DNA from: Nematostella vectensis
Lineage: Eukaryota; Cnidaria; Anthozoa; Actiniaria; Edwardsiidae
Direction: 5' to 3'
Assembly: GCF_932526225.1 (NCBI RefSeq)
Contig: NC_064038.1
Coordinates: forward strand, 1,738,001-1,802,000
Length of the DNA: 64,000 nt
Shown: positions 1 to 8,153 of the stretch, piece by piece
Position numbering within the stretch: position 1 is the stretch's first letter
How the letters are laid out: every line of letters starts with the position of its first letter
Notes under the pieces: model-generated
Databases searched by the model: none
What the model saw: the letters and a program-made list of their open reading frames with translations, nothing else
What the model was told of the DNA's origin: nothing
Position numbers and translations under genes: made by a program

Positions 1-76
1 CTTTGCTTGGGATAGTTTACGATACCAATAGTATTAAAAGTAATTTTCATTACAATTCCCTTCAGCAATGCCACGT

Positions 77-88
77 TAGTCTTTCGTT
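77..88 (+). promoter_or_regulatory. Weak A-box-like segment
   Basis: TAGTCTTTCGTT begins 43 bases upstream of the B box, close to the 44-base A-to-B spacing of a tRNA gene. It keeps the initial TAG(C/T) of the A box but lacks the expected internal A/G and GG, so the match is poor. The correct spacing is the main reason to mention it. It is almost invariant between units. Confidence 0.35.
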
Positions 89-119
89 GCGGGCACATGA
101 CTACTAACGCAGCGACCCG

Positions 120-130
120 GGTTCGATTCC
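120..130 (+). promoter_or_regulatory. Pol III B box (TFIIIC site), one per monomer
   Basis: GGTTCGATTCC matches the B-box consensus GGTTCGANTCC exactly. It recurs at unit start +119 in nearly all monomers; for example it begins at 63852 in the last one. Exceptions include G-to-T changes at 23526, 31699 and 46963, and C/T changes in or near the 3' side in a few units. TFIIIC binding to B boxes is established; binding here is inferred. Confidence 0.65.
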
Positions 131-143
131 CGCTGATATCCTA

Positions 144-152
144 TTTTTTTTT
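144..152 (+). terminator. Oligo-T run placed as a Pol III terminator
   Basis: Nine T residues start three bases after the tRNA-like 3' end. Pol III terminates at four or more T, and every monomer keeps at least four here (often seven to ten, sometimes after an interruption such as TTTTTG or TTTTTTC). A transcript from the internal promoter would be only about 75-85 nt. The run may instead be an ordinary unstable T tract. Confidence 0.5.
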
Positions 153-171
153 CTTTAATTTTTTTTTTAAA
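144..171 (+). repeat. T-rich tract of variable length
   Basis: T runs are broken by C and A (pattern Tn-C-TTTA/TTTC-Tn) and followed by AAATATCGAT or shorter forms. This is the main source of monomer length differences. Its sub-forms are useful lineage tags: TTGTTTTAAATCG in M11, M13, M15 and M25; TTCTTCTTTC in M2 and others; TATTGTTTCTTC in M66, M75, M78, M88 and M96; TTTATTTATTT in M47, M72 and M109; TCTAAAATATCG in M82 and M99. Confidence 0.85.
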
Positions 172-201
172 TATCGATACTTAATTATACTGTTCTTGGT
201 G

Positions 202-211
202 TGTCATGACA
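202..211. repeat. 10-bp perfect palindrome TGTCATGACA
   Basis: The sequence equals its own reverse complement and is kept in essentially every unit. Three units (M29 at 15438-15448, M37 at 19798-19808, M118 at 63934-63944) carry one extra A in the centre, TGTCAATGACA, which leaves the two half-sites intact. It could be a dimeric protein-binding site, but no partner can be named. Confidence 0.8.
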
Positions 212-271
212 TAAAAAGAAGGTATAGGGACATTTTTATGTACTCTCAGCATCTTTGATGTGCTCATGCTT

Positions 272-289
272 TGTTCAGGATCCTGTACA
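272..289. repeat. 18-bp BamHI-centred palindrome, one per monomer (imperfect here)
   Basis: The 18-mer is TG-T-T-CAGGATCCTG-T-ACA in this unit, with one mismatched position between the arms; GGATCC is at 278-283. Other units have symmetric arms and a perfect 18-bp palindrome (see 1360-1377, 1905-1922, 20414-20431). GGATCC is present in nearly every monomer, so a BamHI digest should give a 545-bp ladder. Confidence 0.85.
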
Positions 290-431
290 TATTTTATGCA
301 CACAAGAACTAACTAGATTCCTTGGATAACTTGATTAAGTAGATTCTAACATAGAGCATAGCGCTCGATAGATTGATATACCTTTTTTCCGAGTATACTG
401 TTTTATTTTTCCTAATGTTACTTTTTGGAAA

Positions 432-530
432 TTACATTCGGAAAAAAAATTATCGATTGTAACCTTTTGTAGGTTACACTCGTAAAACAAATTCCCGAAT
501 GTAACCCTGAAGCTTTTCCCGAATGTAACC
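432..530. repeat. Cluster of five GAATGTAACC-like motifs in mixed orientation
   Basis: Copies in M1: TTACATTCGG (432-441, reverse); CGATTGTAACC (454-464, forward, diverged); GGTTACACTCG (472-482, reverse, diverged); CCCGAATGTAACC (494-506, forward); CCCGAATGTAACC (518-530, forward). The first is an exact reverse complement of CCGAATGTAA in the last two. The last two form a 13-bp direct repeat at 24-bp spacing. This layout recurs in every unit and takes up nearly a fifth of it. Possible roles include an array of protein-binding sites or remnants of an older short repeat; neither can be decided from sequence. Confidence 0.85.
458..478. repeat. 7-bp stem, 7-nt loop hairpin
   Basis: TGTAACC (458-464) and GGTTACA (472-478) are perfect complements around a seven-base loop. 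The stem is kept while the loop varies (TTTTGTA, TTTTGGA, TGTTGGA, GTTTGGA). It is shortened to 6 bp in M45 (near 24414-24427) and M60 (near 32585-32601), where one G is missing, and has a mismatch in M21 (GTAACT) and M117 (GGTTATA). Confidence 0.75.
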
Positions 531-1359
531 TCCAGTCCGATGGTGACTTTGGTTGGGATAGTTTACGATACCAATAGTATTAAAAGTAATTTTCATTTCA
601 ATTCCCTTCAGCAAATCCACGTTAGTCTTTCGTTGCGGACACTTGACTACTAACGCAGCGACCCGGGTTCGATTCCCGCTGATAGCCTATTTTTTCTTCT
701 TTCTTTTTTTTTTAAATATCGATACTTAATTATACTGTTCTTGGTGTGTCATGACATAAAAAGAAGGTATAGGGACATTTTTATGTACTCTCAGCATCTT
801 TGATGTGCTCATGCTTTGTTCAGGATCCTGTACATATTTTATGCACACAAGAACTAACTAGATTCCTTGGATAACTTGATAAAGTAGATTCTAACATAGA
901 GCATAGCGCTCGATAGATTGATATACCTTTTTTTCCGAGTATACTGTTTTACTTTCCTAATGTTACTTTTTGGAATTTACATTCGGAAAAAAAATTATCG
1001 ATTGTAACCTTTTGGAGGTTACACTCGTAAAACAAATTCCCGAATGTAACCCTGAAGCTTTTCCCGAATGTAACCTCCAGTCCGATGGTGACTTTGCTTG
1101 GGATAGTTTACGATACCAATAGTATTAAAAGTAATTTTCATTACAATTCCCTTCAGCAATGCCACGTTAGTCTTTCGTTGCGGGCACTTGACTACTAACG
1201 CAGCGACCCGGGTTCGATTCCCGCTGATAGCCTATTTTTTTTCTTTCTTTTTTTTTAAATATCGATACTTAATTATACTGTTCTTGGTGTGTCATGACAT
1301 AAAAAGAAGGTATAGGGACATTTTTATGTACTCTCAGCATCTTTGATGTGCTCATGCTT

Positions 1360-1377
1360 TGTGCAGGATCCTGCACA
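1360..1377. repeat. Perfect 18-bp palindrome, G/C arm version
   Basis: TGTGCAGGATCCTGCACA is fully self-complementary. The same form occurs in M18 at 9513-9530, the copy of this unit 15 monomers on. Confidence 0.9.
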
Positions 1378-1904
1378 TATTTTATGCACACAAGAACTAA
1401 CTAGATTCCTTGGATAACATGATTAAGTAGATTCTAACATAGAGCATAGCGCTCGATAGATTGATATACCTTTTTTTCCGAGTATACTGTTTTATTTTTC
1501 CTAATAAGACTTTTTGGAATTTACATTCGGAAAAAAAATTATCGATTGTAACCTTTTGGAGGTTACACTCGTAAAACAAATTCCCGAATGTAACCCTGAA
1601 GCTTTTCCCGAATGTAACCTCCAGTCCGATTGTGACTTTGCTTGGGATAGTTTACGATACCAATAGTATTAAAAGTAATTTTCATTACAATTCCCTTCAG
1701 CAATGCCACGTTAGTCTTTCGTTGCGGGCACTTGACTACTAACGCAGCGACCCGGGTTCGATTCCCGCTGATAGCCTATTTCTTTTCTTTATTTTTTTTT
1801 TTTAAATCGATACTTAATTATACTGTTCTTGGTGTGTCATGACATAAAAAGAAGGTATAGGGACATTTTTATGTACTCTCAGCATCTTTGATGTGCTCAT
1901 GCTT

Positions 1905-1922
1905 TGTTCAGGATCCTGAACA
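1905..1922. repeat. Perfect 18-bp palindrome, T/A arm version
   Basis: TGTTCAGGATCCTGAACA is fully self-complementary. This version is common: M4, M11, M15, M19, M25, M32, M35, M43, M50, M51, M58, M64, M73, M76, M81, M91, M98, M102 and others. Confidence 0.9.
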
Positions 1923-4363
1923 TATTTTATGCACACAAGAACTAACTAGATTCCTTGGATAACTTGATTAAGTAGATTCTAACATATAGCATAGCGCTCG
2001 ATAGATTGATATACCTTTTTTTCCGAGTATACTGTTTTATTTTTCCTAATTTTCCTTTTTGGAATTTACATTCGCAAAAAAATTATCGATTGTAACCTTT
2101 TGGAGGTTACACTCGTAAACCAAATTCCCGAATGTAACCCTGAAGCTTTTCCCGAATGTAACCTCCAGTCCGATGGTGACTTTGCTTGGGATAGTTTACG
2201 ATACCAATAGTATTAAAAGTAATTTTCATTACAATTCCCTTCAGCAATGCCACGTTAGTCTTTCGTTGCGGGCACTTGACTACTAACGCAGCGACCCGGG
2301 TTCGATTCCCGCTGATAGCCTATTTTGTTTTCTTTATTTTTTTTTTTTAAATATCGATACTTAATTATACTGTTCTTGGTGTGTCATGACATAAAAAGAA
2401 GGTATAGGGACATTTTTATGTACTCTCAGCATCTTTGATGTGCTCATGCTTTGTTCAGGATCCTGTACATATTTTATGCACACAAGAACTAACTAGATTC
2501 CTTGGATAACTTGATTAAGTAGATTCTAACATAGAGCATAGCGCTCGATAGATTGATATACCTTTTTTCCGAGTATACTGTTTTATTTTTCCTAATGTTA
2601 CTTTTTGGAAATTACATTCGGAAAAAAAAATTATCGATTGTAACCTTTTGTAGGTTACACTCGTAAAACAAATTCCCGAATGTAACCCTGAAGCTTTTCC
2701 CGAATGTAACCTCCAGTCCGATGGTGACTTTGGTTGGGATAGTTTACGATACCAATAGTATTAAAAGTAATTTTAATTTCAATTTCCTTCAGCAAATCCA
2801 CGTTAGTCTTTCGTTGCGGACACTTGACTACTAACGCAGCGACCCGGGTTCGATTCCCGCTGATAAACTATTTTTTCTTCTTTTTTTTTTTTTAAATATC
2901 GATACTTATTTATACTGTTCTTGGTGTGTCATGACATAAAAAGAAGGTATAGGGACATTTTTATGTACTCTCAGCATCTTTGATGTGCTCATGCTTTGTT
3001 CAGGATCCTGTACATATTTTATGCACACAAGAACTAACTAGATTCCTTGGATAACTTGATTAAGTAGATTCTAACATAGAGCATAGCGCTCGATAGAATG
3101 ATATACCTTTTTTTCCGAGTATACTGATTTACTTTCCTAATGTTACTTTTTGGAATTTACATTCGGAAAAAAATTTATCGATTGTAACCTTTTGGAGGTT
3201 ACACTCGTAAAACAAATTCCCGAATGTAACCCTGAAGCTTTTCCCGAATGTAACCTCCAGTCCGATGGTGACTTTGCTTGGGATAGTTTACGATACCAAT
3301 AGTATTAAAAGTAATTTTCATTACAATTCCCTTCAGCAATGCCACGTTAGTCTTTCGTTGCGGGCACTTGACTACTAACGCAGCTACCCGGGTTCGATTC
3401 CCGCTGATAGCCTATTTTTTTTTCTTTATTTTTTTTTTAAATATCGATACTTAATTATACTGTTCTTGGTGTGTCATGACATAAAAAGAAGGTATAGGGA
3501 CATTTTTATGTACTCTCAGCATCTTTGATGTGCTCATGCTTTGTTTAGGATCCTGCACATATTTTATGCACACAAGAACTAACTAGATTCCTTGGATAAC
3601 TTGATTAAGTAGATTCTAACATAGAGCATAGCGCTCGATAGATTGATATACCTTTTTTTCCGAGTATACTGTTTTATTTTTCCTAATGTTACTTTTTGGA
3701 ATTTACATTCGGAAAAAAAATTATCGATTGTAACCTTTTGGAGGTTACACTCGTAAAACAAATTCCCGAATGTAACCCTGAAGCTTTTCCCGAATGTAAC
3801 CTCCAGTCCGATGGTGACTTTGCTTGGGATAGTTTACGATACCAATAGTATTAAAAGTAATTTTCATTACAATTCCCTTCAGCAATGCCACGTTAGTCTT
3901 TCGTTGCGGGCACTTGACTACTAACGCAGCTACCCGGGTTCGATTCCTGCTGATAGCCTATTTTTTTTTCTTTATTTTTTTTTTTAAAAATCGATACTTA
4001 ATTATACTGTTCTTGGTGTGTCATGACATAAAAAGAAGGTATAGGGACATTTTTATGTACTCTCAGCATCTTTGATATGCTCATGCTTTGTTCAGGATCC
4101 TGTACATATTTTATGCACACAAGAACTAACTAGATTCCTTGGATAACTTGATTAAGTAGATTCTAACATATAGCATAGCGCTCGATAGATTGATATACCT
4201 TTTTTTCCGAGTATACTGTTTTATTTTTCCTAATTTTCCTTTTTGGAATTTACATTCGCAAAAAAATTATCGATTGTAACCTTTTGTAGGTTACACTCGT
4301 AAAACAAATTCCCGAATGTAACCCTGAAGCTTTTCCCGAATGTAACCTCCAGTCCGATGGTGA

Positions 4364-7300
4364 CTTTGGTTGGGATAGTTTACGATACCAATAGTATTAA
4401 AAGTAATTTTAATTTCAATTCCCTTCAGCAAATCCACGTTAGTCTTTCGTTGCGGACACTTGACTACTAACGCAGCGACCCGGGTTCGATTCCCGCTGAT
4501 AGCCTATTTTTTCTTCTTTTTTTTTTTTTTAAATATCGATACTTATTTATACTGTTCTTGGTGTGTCATGACATAAAAAGAAGGTATAGGGACATTTTTA
4601 TGTACTCTCAGCATCTTTGATGTGCTCATGCTTTGTTCAGGATCCTGTACATATTTTATGCACACAAGAACTAACTAGATTCCTTGGATAACTTGATTAA
4701 GTAGATTCTAACATAGAGCATAGCGCTCGATAGATTGATATACCTTTTTTTCCGAGTATACTGTTTTACTTTCCTAATGTTACTTTTTGGAATTTACATT
4801 CGGAAAAAAAATTATCGATTGTAACCTTTTGGAGGTTACACTCGTAAAACAAATTCCCGAATGTAACCCTGAAGCTTTTCCCGAATGTAACCTCCAGTCC
4901 GATGGTGACTTTGCTTGGGATAGTTTACGATACCAATAGTATTAAAAGTAATTTTCATTACAATTCCCTTCAGCAATGCCACGTTAGTCTTTCGTTGCGG
5001 GCACTTGACTACTAACGCAGCTACCCGGGTTCGATTCCCGCTGATAGCCTATTTTTTTTTCTTTATTTTTTTTTTAAATATCGATACTTAATTATACTGT
5101 TCTTGGTGTGTCATGACATAAAAAGAAGGTATAGGGACATTTTTATGTACTCTCAGCATCTTTGATGTGCTCATGCTTTGTTTAGGATCCTGCACATATT
5201 TTATGCACACAAGAACTAACTAGATTCCTTGGATAACTTGATTAAGTAGATTCTAACATAGAGCATAGCGCTCGATCGATTGATATACCTTTTTTTCCGA
5301 GTATACTGTTTTATTTTTCCTAATGTTACTTTTTGGAATTTACATTCGGAAAAAAAATTATCGATTGTAACCTTTTGGAGGTTACACTCGTAAAACAAAT
5401 TCCCGAATGTAACCCTGAAGCTTTTCCCGAATGTAACCTCAAGTCCGATGGTGACTTTGCTTGGGATAGTTTACGATACCAATAGTATTAAAAGTAATTT
5501 TCATTACAATTCCCTTAAGCAATGCCACGTTAGTCTTTCGTTGCGGGCACTTGACTACTAACGCAGCGACCCGGGTTCGATTCCCGCTGATAGCCTATTT
5601 TTTTTCTTTATTTTTTTGTTTTAAATCGATACTTAATTATACTGTTCTTGGTGTGTCATGACATAAAAAGAAGGTATAGGGACATTTTTATGTACTCTCA
5701 GCATCTTTGATGTGCTCATGCTTTGTTCAGGATCCTGAACATATTTTATGCACACAAGAACTAACTAGATTCCTTGGATAACTTGATTAAGTAGTTTCTA
5801 ACATAGAGCATAGCGCTCGATAGATTGATATACCTTTTTTTCCGAGTATACTGTTTCATTTTTCCTAATTTTCCTTTTTGGAATTTACATTCGGAAAAAA
5901 ATTATCGATTGTAACCTGTTGGAGGTTACACTCGTAAAACAAATTCCCGAATGTAACCCTGAAGCTTTTCCCGAATGTAACCTCCAGTCCGATGGTGACT
6001 TTGCTTGGGATAGTTTACGATACCAATAGTATTAAAAGTAATTTTCATTACAATTCCCTTCAGCAATGCCACGTTAGTCTTTCATTGCGGGCACATGACT
6101 ACTAACGCAGCGACCCGGGTTCGATTCCCGCTGATATCCTATTTTTTTTTCTTTATTTTTTTTTTTAAATATCGATACTTAATTATACTGTTCTTGGTGT
6201 GTCATGACATAAAAAGAAGGTATAGGGACATTTTTATGTACTCTCAGCATCTTTGATGTGCTCATGCTTTGTTCAGGATCCTGTACATATTTTATGCACA
6301 CAAGAACTAAATTGATTCCTTGGATAACTTGATTAAGTAGATTCTAACATAGAGCATAGCGCTCGATAGATTGATATACCTTTTTTCCGAGTATACTGTT
6401 TTATTTTTCCTAATGTTACTTTTTGGAAATTTCATTCGGAAAAAAAATTATCGATTGTAACCTTTTGTAGGTTACACTCGTAAAACAAATTCCCGAATGT
6501 AACCTCCAGTCCGATGGTGACTTTGGTTGGGATAGTTTACGATACCAATAGTATTAAAAGTAATTTTCATTTCAATTCCCTTCAGCAATGCCACGTTAGT
6601 CTTTCGTTGCGGGCACTTGACTACTAACGCAGCGACCCGGGTTCGATTCCCGCTGATAGCCTATTTTTTTTCTTTATTTTTTTGTTTTAAATCGATACTT
6701 AATTATACTGTTCTTGGTGTGTCATGACATAAAAAGAAGGTATAGGGACATTTTTATGAACTCTCAGCATCTTTGATGTGCTCATGCTTTGTTCAGGATC
6801 CTGTACATATTTTATGCACACAAGAACTAACTAGATTCCTTGGATAACTTGATAAAGTAGATTCTAACATAGAGCATAGCGCTCGATAGATTGATATACC
6901 TTTTTTTCCGAGTATACTGTTTTACTTTCCTAATGTTACTTTTTGGAATTTACATTCGGAAAAAAAATTATCGATTGTAACCTTTTGGAGGTTACACTCG
7001 TAAAACAAATTCCCGAATGTAACCCTGAAGCTTTTCCCGAATGTAACCTCCAGTCCGATGGTGACTTTGCTTGGGATAGTTTACGATACCAATAGTATTA
7101 AAAGTAATTTTCATTACAATTCCCTTCAGCAATGCCAAGTTAGTCTTTCGTTGCGGGCACTTGACTACTAACGCAGCTACCCGGGTTCGATTCCCGCTGA
7201 TAGCCTATTTTTTTTTCTTTATTTTTTTTTTAAAAATCGATACTTAATTATACTGTTCTTGGTGTGTCATGACATAAAAAGAAGGTATAGGGACATTTTT

Positions 7301-8153
7301 ATGTACTCTCAGCATCTTTGATGTGCTCATGCTTTGTTCAGGATCCTGTACATATTTTATGCACACAAGAACTAAATTGATTCCTTGGATAACTTGATTA
7401 AGTAGATTCTAACATAGAGCATAGCGCTCGATAGATTGATATACCTTTTTTCCGAGTATACTGTTTTATTTTTCCTAATAAGACTTTTTGGAAATTACAT
7501 TCGGAAAAAAAATTATCGATTGTAACCTTTTGTAGGTTACACTCGTAAAACAAATTCCCGAATGTAACCCTGAAGCTTTTCCCGAATGTAACCTCCAGTC
7601 CGATGGTGACTTTGGTTGGGATAGTTTACGATACCAATAGTATTAAAAGTAATTTTCATTACAATTCCCTTCAGCAATGCCACGTTAGTCTTTCGTTGCG
7701 GGCACTTGACTACTAACGCAGCGACCCGGGTTCGATTCCCGCTGATAGCCTATTTTTTTTCTTTATTTTTTTGTTTTAAATCGATACTTAATTATACTGT
7801 TCTTGGTGTGTCATGACATAAAAAGAAGGTATAGGGACATTTTTATGTACTCTCAGCATCTTTGATGTGCTCATGCTTTGTTCAGGATCCTGAACATATT
7901 TTATGCACACAAGAACTAACTAGATTCCTTGGATAACTTGATTAAGTAGATTCTAACATAGAGCATAGCGCTCGATAGATTGATATACCTTTTTTTCCGA
8001 GTATACTGTTTCATTTTTCCTAATTTTCCTTTTTGGAATTTACATTCGGAAAAAAATTATCGATTGTAACCTTTTTGAGGTTACACTCGTAAAACAAATT
8101 CCCGAATGTAACCCTGAAGCTTTTCCCGAATGTAACCTCCAGTCCGATGGTGA
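4364..8153 (+). repeat. Array block II (M9-M15)
   Basis: Unit starts: 4364, 4909, 5455, 5999, 6521, 7065, 7610. M9 and M10 resemble M6 and M7 three units earlier. M11, M13 and M15 share the TTGTTTTAAATCG tract, suggesting repeated two-unit duplication. M12 is an M1-like unit (CACATGAC, GATATCC) with a 24-bp deletion. M12 and M14 share AAATTGATTCC. Confidence 0.8.
5999..6520 (+). repeat. Shortened monomer M12 (522 bp) with a direct-repeat deletion
   Basis: This unit has only one CCCGAATGTAACC (6492-6504) where others have two copies 24 bp apart. Exactly one copy plus the spacer containing the HindIII site AAGCTT is missing. This is the product expected from slippage or single-strand annealing between the 13-bp direct repeats. 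It is the only unit seen with this deletion. Confidence 0.93.

Larger units (their letters stand above)
70..141 (+). pseudogene. tRNA-derived element (decayed tRNA-like), present in every monomer
   Basis: Placing GGTTCGATTCC (120-130) at tRNA positions 52-62 gives a canonical seven-base T loop TTCGATT and a T stem with four of five pairs; the outermost is C-C. The element then begins near 70 and its acceptor 3' strand ends near 140, with the discriminator at 141. Only three of seven acceptor pairs survive, and the anticodon stem is mostly unpaired around a loop that could read CTACTAA. A functional tRNA is therefore not supported. The T-arm is much better kept than the rest, as in tRNA-derived SINEs and tRNA pseudogenes. 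Other copies lie at unit start +69 to about +140. Read on the minus strand, this element produces the recurring SGNRTRV peptide, which is not a gene. Confidence 0.7.
1..546 (+). repeat. Representative monomer (M1), reference for sub-element positions
   Basis: The first full unit is 546 bp. Order of parts: AT-rich leader (1-69); tRNA-like element (70-141); T-rich tract (144 to about 171); palindrome TGTCATGACA (202-211); BamHI-centred palindrome (272-289); AT-rich segment with a second T run near 391-396 and a pyrimidine-rich stretch to about 425; motif cluster (432-530); short linker to the next unit. To find an element in another unit, add its offset to that unit's start and allow a few bases for homopolymer drift after the T tract. 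The unit boundary used here is arbitrary. Confidence 0.95.
1..4363 (+). repeat. Array block I (M1-M8)
   Basis: Unit starts: 1, 547, 1092, 1636, 2180, 2728, 3272, 3818. Tags: GGCACATGAC and GATATCC (M1); CAAATCC, GGACACTT and TTCTTCTTTC (M2); TGTGCAGGATCC with CATGATT and AATAAGAC (M3); CGCAAAAAAATT (M4, M8); GATAAAC and CTTATTTAT (M6); TTTAGGATCCTGCAC (M7); ATTCCTGCTG and GATATGCTC (M8). M1-M3 and M6-M8 reappear about 8.15 kb downstream as M16-M18 and M21-M23. Confidence 0.85.

Noticed and set aside
70-141. A functional tRNA gene in each monomer
   Set aside because: Only three of seven acceptor pairs and about two anticodon-stem pairs form, and the D arm is not recognisable. Only the T-arm and B box are intact.
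432-530. CENP-B box
   Set aside because: The motif GAATGTAACC does not match the CENP-B box core (TTCG...A..CGGG type). No other segment of the unit matches it convincingly.
1397-1579. Recurring 60-codon minus-strand frame (starts MFYECNLQK) in many units, extended to 79-88 codons in some
   Set aside because: It is the GAATGTAACC motif cluster and the AT-rich segment read backwards. It recurs only because the DNA repeats, is lost in many units through one-base indels in A/T runs, has no recognisable domain, and varies in ways that do not respect codons.
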